A DNA stretch of 64,000 nt, from positions 2,984,926 through 3,048,925 of the forward strand of contig NC_034010.1 in NCBI RefSeq assembly GCF_000346465.2. Reading direction: 5' to 3'. Origin of the DNA: Prunus persica (Eukaryota > Streptophyta > Magnoliopsida > Rosales > Rosaceae). The notes beneath the pieces are model-generated. The model ran no database searches. It had not been told where the DNA came from and was given only the letters and a program-made list of their open reading frames with translations. A program made the translations under genes and the position numbers. Shown one piece after another: positions 21,103 to 31,983 of this stretch; position 1 is the stretch's first letter; every line of letters starts with the position of its first letter.

Positions 21103-21673
21103 TGTGAGAAATTTAATATTATATTTAATATTAATTTTCTATTTGAATGGAAATTAATAAAATCCATTGGGTTAAAGACATCTTCACATGGGGGGTGACA
21201 ACTCTTCAAACCAAGGGATGCATTGTTTGGGGTGACAACTCTTCAGACCAAGGAACGCATTGTTTGCATTTTCAGATTGAGATACCTTTTTAGAAAGGGT
21301 ATTTCATCATCTATAAATAGAGCAATCCTCCTGCAGTTTTATTCATTCAATTAATTCTCTAGATACATACTTTCATATATAGAGAGCATTAGAGTTTGCA
21401 TAAAGAGAGTTTCCTGCATAATTTTGGTTCACAGTTCCTTGTGAATTGCAGTGCTTCTTTCATAAGGAGGGGAGTCGTTGTATCTTGGGAGGCGAACGCT
21501 AGTGAACCATAAGCACCAGTGTGGGGCGTAATTCGTCTTAAGGTCAGAGTGTCCAACACTTGCCTCGACTCAATTAAGGTCCTTTTAATTACATACTACT
21601 GTTGTAAAAATTTGTTTTGCTTGTAGTGTTTATTTGTTTATTTTATAGCAATTTAGCACTATTATTTCCTACA
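21103..21673 (+). mobile_element. Solo LTR, TSD CATTT
   Basis: 571 bp beginning TGTGAGAAATTTAAT and ending ATTTCCTACA, flanked by CATTT at 21098-21102 and 21674-21678. It contains a TATA box CTATAAATAGAGC at about 21312 and a degenerate direct repeat of GGGGTGACAACTCTTCA at about 21195-21275. No internal retroelement sequence is present, so this is the product of recombination between two LTRs. Copia-type is likely from its form, but no pol is present to prove it. Confidence 0.85.
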
Positions 21674-21678
21674 CATTT

Positions 21679-22365
21679 TCTATTCGAGAGATGGCTAGCT
21701 AGCTAGTGGGAATGAGGGGTGTTGGGCTAAGAGCTAGTGTTGGCCTTTTTTGCTTTTCTTTTTTGAATACGTGAAAGGCCTTTGCTTTTCAACAACACGA
21801 AAGCTTTCGTCCTCTTCAAGTAAGGGATGAGAGTAACCAATGTCAAACTTGGAATGTGCATCTGCCTTTTAGATTTAGTCTTCTATTGGAACACATGAGT
21901 AAACACTTGCATGCTCCACATTAATTGTTCTGAGGTGTTGGTTCATCACACTACAGCAAAAAGATATTATATATTAAGCTAGAATGTATCAAACAGAAAC
22001 GAAAGTTCGAAAAATAAGTTTTGGACAGAGACGATAAGCTTGGTGTTTTGATACATAAGGTTACATATTGATGGTCCCAACTGCAACAATGATAACAATA
22101 ACTGACTGCCCTCCAGATTCCTTCAATTTGTTTTGGTAGTTTAGGGGATTTCATTTAATATTACTGCATCTATTGTTGAAGAATGTAAAGTCTTACATCG
22201 GAAACTTGACAAAATAAAATATCATATATAATGAATAGTTTCACTACTAATAGCATTGAAGCCTTTTGTAATAAGACTCCACACCTATTAAGCATTGGAA
22301 TAGAAATATCACTTTCTTTCTTTTCTGTTGAATTCATTTAATTTCAAAGAAACATGCATTATAGG
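21679..22365. other. Unassigned intergenic sequence
   Basis: AT-rich, with no coding frame, RNA gene or terminal repeat that I can support. Confidence 0.4.
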
Positions 22366-22987
22366 CACGAACAGAGCCACCTTCAGGCCTGAGGTGGCCC
22401 AGGCCCCTCCATTGTTTTCTAAGTTTCCACCAATCAAGGCAATGTATTGTAAAATATTAATTTTTTGATTTCCTAAGGAATTCTTTACATTTGCATGTCT
22501 TTAGTTTGAAAGTTGAGAGGTTATTCCGTCTTTTTTGAAAAAGCTTTGGCTTTTTCCAAAAGTGAAATTTTTTTTATAGGTAAAATCTAAATTTACTAAA
22601 TATTATTAATAGGATCTTGCATGTTCGAAGTTAATGGCCCCCCAATAAATTCATTTTCGGTAATAATGTGAAGTTATATTGGCTTTTCTTTGCTTATTTT
22701 TCATATCTTTCTCTTTTGGACCTTAGTAGATATTGATTTCTCTTTAGTATAAAAATTAAAAAGACTTGATAAAAATAATTAAAATGGCTACAGAGCTTAA
22801 CGTACTTCAAAATAAGTTTGAATTTTTTTTTTTTCAGTATAACTATTACGAATTAGTTTTTAACTTGTACCATAATATACTCTTTTTTTTTTTCTGCAAA
22901 CTATATGTTATTTTCTTCTTGCTCTAGATGTTTGGCACATGTTAATTTTTTGGCCCATCCGAAGTTTGACTCCTAGCTCCTTCCCTG
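22366..22987. mobile_element. hAT-like non-autonomous element
   Basis: Begins CACGAACAGAGCCACC and ends CTAGCTCCTTCCCTG, a poorly preserved TIR of the kind found in plant hAT elements. The flanking 8-mers are ATTATAGG (22358-22365) and ATTATAAG (22988-22995), 7 of 8 matching. The interior is AT-rich without a transposase. It is 622 bp, close in size and end type to the element at 39828. Confidence 0.55.
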
Positions 22988-23051
22988 ATTATAAGGAACA
23001 AAGCATACCATGAGATGGGAAAAAGAATCCCTCAGAGCCTGTGTTTGATTG

Positions 23052-23400
23052 TAGGGGATGTGATTTTCCTTGTGGTTAAAAGATTCATAGCCATTAAATT
23101 CCACATCATTTTGAATAGAGAGTCGAAAGTTTTCTCTGTTTAGGCAGTACTGAGACATAAAAATCCATGTACTCCTCATGTCCCCTGATATCCATCATAA
23201 GAGAAAATAAATTTCAATATCCATTTCTTCTAGCCACAGGATTGAGGTAGCCAATTCCAGAAGGCCGCCATGAATCCGATTTTATTTCTGGCTAAATGAT
23301 TCATATGAATTGAATTCCACATCAATGTGAATACAGACTGAAAAATCTTCTCTGCTTAGGCAGTACTGGAACATAACAGAAACCCCATCATAACAGAAAA
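23052..23400. repeat. Diverged tandem duplication downstream of a dirigent gene
   Basis: The block at 23052-23185 (GGTTAAAAGATTCATAG, ATTCCACATCA, TTCTCTGTTTAGGCAGTACTG) recurs at 23270-23400 (GGCTAAATGATTCATAT, ATTCCACATCA, TTCTCTGCTTAGGCAGTACTG). The second copy is also the one present at 12190-12340. Confidence 0.65.
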
Positions 23401-23509
23401 GAAAATTGCAGTGTCCAATTCTTCTAGCTAGATGATTGTTGTATCCATGGCCTAAGTACAATACATGACTCTAATAGGAAACATTAAAAATAAAAAATAA
23501 GAAGAAATT

Positions 23510-24058
23510 TCATGATTGTGACACATAAACATTGTACTCAACAGTGGCATCTCCTGTATTAGCATCAAACCAAACAGTATGAGCTAAGACATAACCGCGA
23601 GCGAACCTGAACTGCCCCGTGCCGCCAACAATCGGCATCTCTCTCACATCGTTGAGAACTGGATTCCTCCCAAGAATGCTAATTGTACTCCCCTTGTACT
23701 TGCCGTCCTCAAAAACAAGAGTCATGACCATAAGTAATGCAATATCATTTTGTGCAGCCATGGAGTAAAATCCTTGTGCTCTTCCAATGATCTTCGATTT
23801 GGGGTCTTGCTCTTCAGTCAGTGCATTATCAATCATCATAGTACTGCCAAATCCGGCACTCGAGCCGTTAGGGGGCCCGATAATTCTAACAGAGGTGGGG
23901 TTTTTGCCACTAAGGATATCATGGAAGAAAAAGTGGAGATGGCTCACGTTTTCCGTTTTATCGGATCTGCCAAATTGCCTAATTAGAACTCCATCAGTGG
24001 AATGGAAAAGGGTAGAGCAGAAGACGAAGAGAGAGCAATAGAGAAATAATGAAGACAT
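23510..24058 (-). CDS. Dirigent protein
   Basis: Intact single-exon frame of 182 residues. The N-terminus MSSLFLYCSLFVFCSTLF is a clear signal peptide. Motifs: HLHFFFHDILSGKNPTSVRI, GFGSTMMIDNALTEEQ, SKIIGRAQGFYSMAA, FEDGKYKGSTISILGRN, VREMPIVGGTGQFRFARGYV and a C-terminus EYNVYVSQS. It is about three-quarters identical to the gene at 16013, and the 15502 pseudogene is an even closer copy. NES and NGS-type sites near the N-terminal third may be glycosylated. It is expected to act in the apoplast on phenolic radicals; product not predictable. Its promoter region is not interrupted, so it is the best candidate for the active member of this cluster. Confidence 0.92.
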   Translation of the reverse strand: MSSLFLYCSLFVFCSTLFHSTDGVLIRQFGRSDKTENVSHLHFFFHDILSGKNPTSVRIIGPPNGSSAGFGSTMMIDNALTEEQDPKSKIIGRAQGFYSMAAQNDIALLMVMTLVFEDGKYKGSTISILGRNPVLNDVREMPIVGGTGQFRFARGYVLAHTVWFDANTGDATVEYNVYVSQS

Positions 24059-24639
24059 ATTAGTGTCTCCAGCGTTTCACAGTGTGTTTATGATAGTGGT
24101 AGATTTGTGGTCATTTTAAAAGATTGGGCAAGGGAGCAAGGGGTAAAATCTAGATGTTGTTAACATTACTCCAAAGTCCTTAAATAATGGTTGCTCTGGT
24201 GGTTGGATTTTCAAGCAACCACTGCTTTCTGTTGTTCTAAGAATAATGGTTTCAGCTTACATTCTTTTAAAGCAAGGATGATTGAAACCAATGCTTGGGA
24301 AACAAATTTCTCTTGCAATTTGCATTTGCGCTTTAGTCTATTATAACGTCAGCCGACCAAAAAGAAAGCTACCATATGTCGTACGCAACATGAAACTTTG
24401 AAATGTAATTTCATGACAGACATGAGTTTGGTGGTTTGTTAAGGTTATGTGAGCCTTAAGTTATGTCACTTATAGGATGACGACAACGGAAACAATTAAT
24501 GATAACAACAATTTACTTTTTCCTTTATCCAAAATTATACTTCAAGTTCGGACAAAAGTCAGAATTTTTAAATTGTCCCATCACTGACATGACCATCGCC
24601 GCCTTCACCCCCGCCACCACCATTAACAGATTTACCAAC

Positions 24640-25030
24640 TACCACTACATGTTGACTGAGGAGTGGAAATAGGGATTCTTTGAGTTCTTTGGCTTGGTAT
24701 GAAGTTCCAAACTTGTCCTTGATTGAAGGTCCAAGAAGTATGTGCCTGTCTAGAATTCACATCAAATCACCACAAAATCTTATATTCTTATTCCAACAAA
24801 GTCTCATAAAAAATTGTAACACAAAATTTTTCTAGTTCATCCCATCAAACACCCATTAAACAAACAAAAGCATAGAAGTTTTTTAGTTTCATGAATTTAC
24901 ATTCACATCCATAATTTCTGATATTGCGCTACTTCTTGTCTTCAAAGTTCAAAACAAAAGGTTGTACGAAGGGAATGTAAAGGTGGGAGCTGAATCGGTT
25001 TTCAGTTCTAACAGTAAGTGTTATAGGCTA
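24640..25030 (-). pseudogene. CHX antiporter remnant (exon 2 start and intron)
   Basis: On the minus strand an acceptor-like ATTCTAG is followed by about 33 codons, including ILLGPSIKDKFGTSYQAKE and SLFPLLSQ, that match the start of exon 2 of the CHX gene at 37234-38235. The upstream sequence resembles that gene's first intron and then its 5' flank (AAGGTTGTACGAAGGG, CAGTTCTAACAG). Exon 1 between them is missing and the rest of exon 2 is lost at about 24650. It is a degraded duplicate of the neighbouring CHX gene. The stretch 24059-24640 is the dirigent upstream region with nothing else recognised. Confidence 0.7.
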
Positions 25031-26407
25031 TTTGTGTTTGACCACCAAATTTAGTAGCCATCATGTTAATTTGTGACACATCTTGTTCTCCTGTTGTCAT
25101 TTGAGTTACAACTTATCCTCTATATAATTTTACAATTCTGGAAAGGAAAATTTTGGCTCTTTATTTGGGTCAATTGTTGTTCAGTCAAAAATGATTTTAT
25201 TTGGTTTAACTACTATTGACACTTTATTTCACCAGAACAGTAAAACCTCTTTTTTATTTTATTTTTTATTTTCCTACTAAAATGCAAACTTGTAGATATT
25301 GTTTCTTTTCATTTAACACAAAAAATTTCATAGAAATTCTCGGTTACTAAGAGCCCATTTGGTATCCTATTTGGATCCATTTTTTCAAACTCAAAAATAA
25401 CCATAATTCATGTTTGGTAAAGCCCAATCTTAAAAACAAAAAAAATGAGGTTTTACGGTTATTTTTTTTCGCTCTCTTGTCTCTCTCTGCTTCACACCTA
25501 CTGGTCTCCCTAATCTCTCTCTCTCTCCTCCCTCTTTATTGTTTTTTTTGTTTTTTGTTTTTGTTAATTTCAATTTGGGAATATAGGGTCATTTTTTATT
25601 TTCTAATTTTAATTCGAATTTTTTTTATTTTAAAAATAGTTTGGAGTTCAATAACAAGTTTTTAGATCTTAAAATCAATATTTAAAAACTCATGTTTTTT
25701 TTTAAATATCATGATTTTTTCTAAATTTTTTAGTAGTGCTATTAAAAAAGAAAAGAAAAAAGGAAACAATCTAAACTCAAGTGATGCAACATATGACTTC
25801 CAATACCATTTACAATATATTTTTCTTTGGCTTTTCAGTTTGTAGTAATAAATTTGAAGTAGTTTGTTGCTCATTGTTTAAGTTAAATTGAGCATTGATA
25901 TCTGCTTCGGACCTCAAGCGTCTGGAAAAAGTCTCCTAAGGAAGGAAGCATTTTCCTCGCTTAGCCCAAAAAAGAAGAAGAAAAAAAAAAAGACAGAACA
26001 TTTTCCTCGATTACATTTGATAAATACTTTCCATTTAACATTCTGTCACAATTTTCTGGTTATCATGCATATCCTTCTGCATTTCAAATTATGGTGGATT
26101 GGGCTACCAGCCTATTATGGATCTGCTCTGCAGGTATGGTAGGAAGAGCCTCTAACTGAGAGAGATCAAAATCTAGGATATGTTGGAAGATGCACAACCT
26201 CAACTATCTTCAAAGATTTGAGCAAACCTAATTTATTTTATAATTTATTTACAATTGATTTGGGACATTTCATTTGATATTCTAGGAGAGTTGTCAAATG
26301 GCTGAGGATTGGAAATATACAAAGATATATGTTAAACAAAATATATGCTACCATCAGTATAAAGAGCCAAAAATGAAAAAGAAAGGAAAAACGAAAATCT
26401 TCTTACA
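25031..26407. other. Intergenic sequence between CHX copies
   Basis: AT-rich, with poly(T) and CT-rich tracts around 25470-25600 and a GAGCCCATTTGGTATCC motif at 25350 that often marks small plant DNA elements. No gene seen. Confidence 0.4.
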
Positions 26408-27068
26408 TCATAGCTCGAAACCATTGGTTCCCTTCAATTGTTGTTGTTGCTGCACCACTAAAATCGAAGGATTGCTGTCGAAATCTGATGAAACAAGCAG
26501 GTCCCCGATGACCCCTAATTCAGGGAACTCACTCCACTCTGAGAAACCTAATGTCTGAGGGGAATCCAAGCCATTCCTCCTCCCAACTATGATAAGCTCA
26601 AACTCATTCATTATAGACCGAAGGATTCGAGTTGTTTGAACTGCATCTTTCGCCGTCTCTTCGATGTATTTAACATGCGCATTGGCCACACTTTTCTGCT
26701 TAAATTCCTTCAACACCTCATTATCGAGAACTTTTTCCCAATCATTCATAGTTTTACCATCCTCAGCATCTAATCGTACCACAGTGAGGCTAAAGCTCCC
26801 GGGGTCTTTGGTCACCCGTTTTGCAATTGTCAAGGCCTCCCTATCGTCACGACCACCTAAGAAGACCATGGCAATGCGATACAACGATGACGAATGTCTC
26901 AAATGACCACGATGGACAATAATTCCAATGGAGCAAGGGGCCCTTTCTAGGACACTACTATTTAGTGCCCTCCTAGTATTGTCATCAGACTCTATGCCGC
27001 CATCAAAAGTGAATTTTCGATGAAATGGGAGTAAGATAATGGATGTAAGTTTGTCAAGAGCGAGTGTG
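26408..27068 (-). pseudogene. CHX exon 3, downstream part
   Basis: Resumes directly with ALDKLTSIILLPFHRKF, followed by LERAPCSIGIIVHRGH, AMVFLGGRDDREALTIAKRV, LIIVGRRNGLDSPQTLG, EFPELGVIGDLL and the stop at 26408-26410. These are the C-terminal regulatory motifs of CHX proteins. The segment is separated from its upstream half by the Copia insertion. Confidence 0.92.
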
Positions 27069-27412
27069 TGTGGAAAATGATAGAGAGAATATGATGATGG
27101 GGAGAATATGTTTTTGTGGAAAATGATGGAGAGAATATGATGATGGGGAGAATATGTTTTCTCATTGTGTTTTTGGTTACAGGATTACACACGTATATAT
27201 GTATAAGCTAGGGACCACCACCTTGACTTTAACCCCTAATTATAGGAAAACTATAATTACAAGCAACCACCACCTTGACTTTAACCCCTAATTATAGAAG
27301 AACTATAATTACAAGCAACAAGATCAAATCCCCTAAATTAAGGAAATCCCATAAATCAAGGAAATCCCCTAAATCAATCACAGCTAGCAGCCACCAAGCT
27401 ATACTTCCAATA
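27069..27412 (-). repeat. 3' LTR of the CHX Copia
   Basis: 344 bp with two internal tandem duplications (GTGGAAAATGATRGAGAG..., CCACCACCTTGACTTTAACC...). It preserves the empty target site CGTATATATGTATAAGC of the nested element. Confidence 0.96.
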
Positions 27413-27419
27413 CTCCCCC

Positions 27420-28960
27420 TCAAGCTGGATCAAGGGGATTAATTGATCCAAGCTTGGAGAGCAAGCGTTGAAACTGAGTGGAAGCAAGAGACTTGGTGAA
27501 AACATCAGCAAGTTGATCATGGCTCCGAGTGAATGTGGTTTGAATTACCTTGGACTGAACCTGTTCACGAACATAGTGACAGTCAACTTCAATGTGTTTG
27601 GTCCGTTCATGGAACACGGGATTGGAGGCAATATGCATAGCTGCCTGATTGTCACAAAAAAGAGACATAGGTTTGTTGCTCAAAAAACCCAAGTCTGAGA
27701 TAAGGCTCTTGAGCCAAATGAGTTCACATGCAGTGGAAGCCATTGCTCTATACTCAGCTTCGGCACTTGAGCGAGCAATTACATTTTGCTTTTTTGCTCT
27801 TCCATGTCACGATGTTTCCTCCAACAAATGTGCAGTAGCCTGTAGTGGATTTTCTATCAATAGCATTCCCTGCCCAGTCAGCATCGGTGTATGCCATGAT
27901 TTGAGTATGACCATTGTTTTTCATGATAATTCCACGACCAATGGAGCCCTTGAGGTATCTTAGAATTCTTTTAACAACATTTAAATGAGCCTCAGTGGGT
28001 GCATGCATGAATTGACTTACAAGACTGACGGCGTAAGTTATATCCGGTCTAGTAATGGTGAGATATATAAGCTTACCCACCAGTCTTTGGTAGTAACTTA
28101 TATCGCTGAGAGGCTCTCCTTCCAAGTCCAACTTCAATTTGCTATCAAGAGGTGTACGGGCCGGTTTGCAATCTATCATCTTCACTTCTTGAAGCAAGTC
28201 AATCACATACTTCCGTTGACTTAAAAACAGTCCCTTGGAAGAAGTAGCCATTTCAATCCCAAGGAAGTATTTTAACACTCCTAAGTCTTTAATGGCAAAT
28301 TTCTGATGAAGAGAATGCTTAAGAGTGTTAATCTCATCAATATATGATGATATCATCAACATAGATTAGAACAACTAATTTGCCAACTGATCCAGTTCGA
28401 ACAAACAAGGATGAATCAGCATGACTTCTCTTGAAACCAAACTTTTCAAGTACAGAGCTCAGCTTGGCATACCAGGCCCGTGGAGATTGTTTCAATCCAT
28501 AAATGGATTTGTGAAGCTTGCAAACCATACTTGAATTCTGTGCTTGTGGATGACCAGGAGGTAATTGCATGTAAACTTCCTCTTCAAGATCTCCATGCAA
28601 AAAAGCATTTTTTACATCCATTTGGTACAACGGCCACTCATGATTAACTGCAACAGATAACAAAACCCTCACTGTACTCATCTTAGCCACAGGAGCAAAT
28701 GTCTCCTTATAATCAACTCCAAATGTTTGAGTAAAACCGCGAGCCACCAACCTTGCCTTGTGTCTTTCAATGGAACCATCAGAATTAAATTTGGTTTTGT
28801 AGATCCACCTACTGCCTACCACCTTCTTTCCCTTTGGAAGCTGGACTACACTCCAGGTTTTATTTTCATCCAAAGCCTTGAGTTCTTCTTCCATGGCTAG
28901 CCTCCAAACATCTTGAAGATTGGCTTCTTGAAAATTCCTTGGTTCACTTTCATTTGACAA
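27420..28960 (-). pseudogene. Copia reverse transcriptase and RNase H, frameshifted
   Basis: 28960-28337 carries RT with [46 protein letters not shown] and the active site YVDDIII, then slips near 28345. 28362-27754 continues with DLGVLKYFLGIEM, SLVSQFMHAPTEAH and DADWAGN, then slips again near 27780 by one extra G after an A run. 27743-27420 is the RNase H end with [13 protein letters not shown] and [11 protein letters not shown]. All catalytic blocks are present; only small indels break the frame. Confidence 0.9.
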
Positions 28961-29067
28961 TTTACTGAGAAAAGCTGCATGGGAGTGAGAGACTTTGGAG
29001 TAATTTACAAACTTGTGAATTGGGTACCTGACATTGAACTTGTGAATTGGGTACCTGACATTGAACG

Positions 29068-31776
29068 TTACATAATCTTGTAGCCTTGATGGTGGATGTC
29101 TATCTCGAGTTGGATAGGTTCAGCTCCACTCTCTTCTATAGATGATGTGTCATTGTCATGAGGAACAACTTGTGCTTCAGAGGCTTCAGTTTCATCTCCT
29201 TCAGAGGCTTCAGTTTCATCTCCAATAATCACGTTGTCAATATTGGTTGCATGAGAGTCACTGTTGTGAGGTACTGAATGAACACAATCACTTGTTTCGG
29301 CTGGATTTGGTAATGGAAAGAAATCCAGTAAGTGCTCCCCCTGACGATTTTGATCTGATGGTTTGTTGAAATACGGTTTGATCTCATCAAACCTTACATC
29401 TCTTGAGACAAATAGCTTCCTGGAACATGGATTGTAACATTTGTAACCTTTTTGAGTGGAGGAGTAACCCATGAAAACACACTTAATTGCCTTGGGATCT
29501 AGCTTGTCTCGGTGATGGGATTGGATATGAGCATAACAAGTACATCCAAAAATTCTCAGATGGGACAGGTTAATTTTTTTGTTTTGCATGACCTCATATG
29601 GTGATTTTGAATCCAGAACCCGACTAGGCAGTCTGTTGATGAGGTAGGTAGCTGCAAGAACTCCTTGAGACCAAAACCTCTTAGGCACATTCATTTGTAA
29701 CATTAGAGCCCTGGTTTTCTCAAGTAGATCCCTATTCTTCCTTTCGGCAATTCCATTTTGCTGAGGAGTACCTACACAACTTGTTTGATGTATAATGCCA
29801 TGTGTGCTCAAATAGTTAGTCATATTTTTGGATGTATATTCAGTGCCATTATCAGACCTTAGTATGTGAATTTGAGACGAAAAATGGTTCATGACAAGAT
29901 TATGAAAATTCTTGAAAGCATCCATGACTTCACTTTTGAATTTTATGAGGTACAACCAAGTGACTCTTGAAAAATCATCAACAAAGGTAACGTAGTACCT
30001 ATAACCATCAAAAGACTCTAGAGGTGTAGGTCCCCAAACATCGGAGTGCACCATCTCAAAAAGTTTGCTAGCTCTAGATATGGAAGAATTAAATGGAAGT
30101 CTAGTAAATTTTGACAAATGACAGATTTCACATACAAGTGAGGATTTGCATAATCTAGGGAACAAAGTAGACAAAACAAATTCTGAGGGATGTGCTAGAC
30201 GTTGGTGCCACAACTGATGTTCTAGATTTGAACTGACTTGGAACCCTTTTGGAACATTAAGGTTCTTTGAAAAATAGTACAGCCCATTTAGGTAGTGACC
30301 TTCACCAATCAGCTTCTTGGTGGCTAGATCCTGAAAAACAACATTGTGAGGGGAGAAAATAGCACGACAGTTGAGAGAATTTGTAATCCTTCCTACGGAC
30401 AGCAATTGAAAAGGAAAGGATGGAACATATAATGCTGTGGACTCAACATTATTTGAAATTAGTTTAACTTTCCCTCTACCTAGAACGGGTACACCTCTAC
30501 CATTTGCTATAGAAACTAGTGATGGTGTAGTGTAGCTTTCAAAATTGTATAGCTTTGAATATTGATTTGTCATGTGATCAGTGGCACCTGAGTCTATAAT
30601 CCAAAAATCATGAGAATGACTAACATTTAGAGCAGTTGAAAGAGCACATATAATACCTGGAACATCTCCTTGAGGTACACGATTAGACTCAGCTAAGAGT
30701 CCTGCAAACTGCCCAAGGAGAGCAGTTTGATTTCCAGCAGTCAATACTTCGCCTGTGCTTCCTTTTTTGGTTTGAAGATAGGCAGAGAATTCATTTATCA
30801 AGTTAGCCGGATTGGCTGTGAAGTTTGTCAGCCCATCAATTGATGTAGCAGCAGCAGTAGCATGGTTTTTGTTTGTATGTGATCTGGTTTGTGAGCCCTT
30901 GTAGTCTCTTGAAGGCTTGTTCTCAAACTTTGGCTTCAACTCAGGGTGTAATATCCAGCATCGATCTATTAGATGTCCAATATTATTGCAGTGTAAGCAC
31001 TTCAGATCTGGCCTTTTTCCCTTGTACACTCTATCTCCAGATGACTTGTGGTTTGTCACAAACGCTCTAGCCTCAGACACACTAGATTTGATGTCAACAT
31101 TCATGACTTTCCTACGTACTTCTTCTCGCTGGATAGTAGTGCAAACACTTGCAAATGATGGAAGTTCGGGGTTCATGAGAATATGGCTTCTAAGATCTTC
31201 ATATTCAGACCCCAAACTTGCAAGCAAATGGAAAATTTTGTCTTCCTCAGACCTCTTTAACAGTATGGCAGCATCGATAGTATGTGGTCGATACATATTT
31301 AGTTCGTTCCACATATTTTTCAAGCAACCGAGATGATGAACAAAGGATTTATCACCTTGTTGGAGACTTGCAAGATTCCTCTTAAGTTGGAACACTCGAG
31401 CTGCATTGTTTTGATTGCCATACATATCTTTGACTGCCTTCCAAAGAGAAAGAGAGGATTCTGAAAAACTGAAGATTTCAGACAGCTTAGGATCCATGGA
31501 GTTAAGGAGCCACGACATGACCAGTTGGTCTTTGCACAGCCATGCTTCATACTCCGGAGACAAATCTTCAGGTGCCTCAATGGTTCCATTAACAAATCCG
31601 AGTTTGGATCTTCCTCCAAGGGCAAGAGTTACTGCTCTAGACCATGGAAGATAGTTAAACTCATTTAACAACACAGAGCACAGTCGCTGGTTTGGGTTGA
31701 CTTCAACTTCTGGAAAACTAGAAGGAGGTACTGTGAAGCTTTTAGCTTCAGAGCCAAAAGGATTATCTTCTGCCAT
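29068..31776 (-). pseudogene. Copia gag-protease-integrase polyprotein
   Basis: Open for 902 codons from MAEDNPFGSEAKSF. The gag core is at residues 30-230, the CCHC knuckle CLHCNNIGHLIDRC near 262, protease WIIDSGATDHMT near 390, pre-integrase HQRLAHPS...CEICHLSK near 530-565, and integrase from SDVWGPTPLES near 576 with D-D-E residues in VTFVDDFS, RSDNGTEY and QQNGIAERKN. The frame ends early because of a one-base slip near 29115, after which the downstream RT frame continues. A 27-bp in-frame tandem duplication lies just beyond, at about 29010-29066. Confidence 0.92.
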
Positions 31777-31983
31777 TATTGAATAGAATGTACAGAAGAA
31801 AGAAAGGTAAAAATGGAGACAGGCCGGTTAAGGTTCCTGCTCTGATACCATGTGGAAAATGATAGAGAGAATATGATGATGGGGAGAATATGTTTTTGTG
31901 GAAAATGATGGAGAGAATATGATGATGGGGAGAATATGTTTTCTCATTGTGTTTTTGGTTACAGGATTACACACGTATATATG

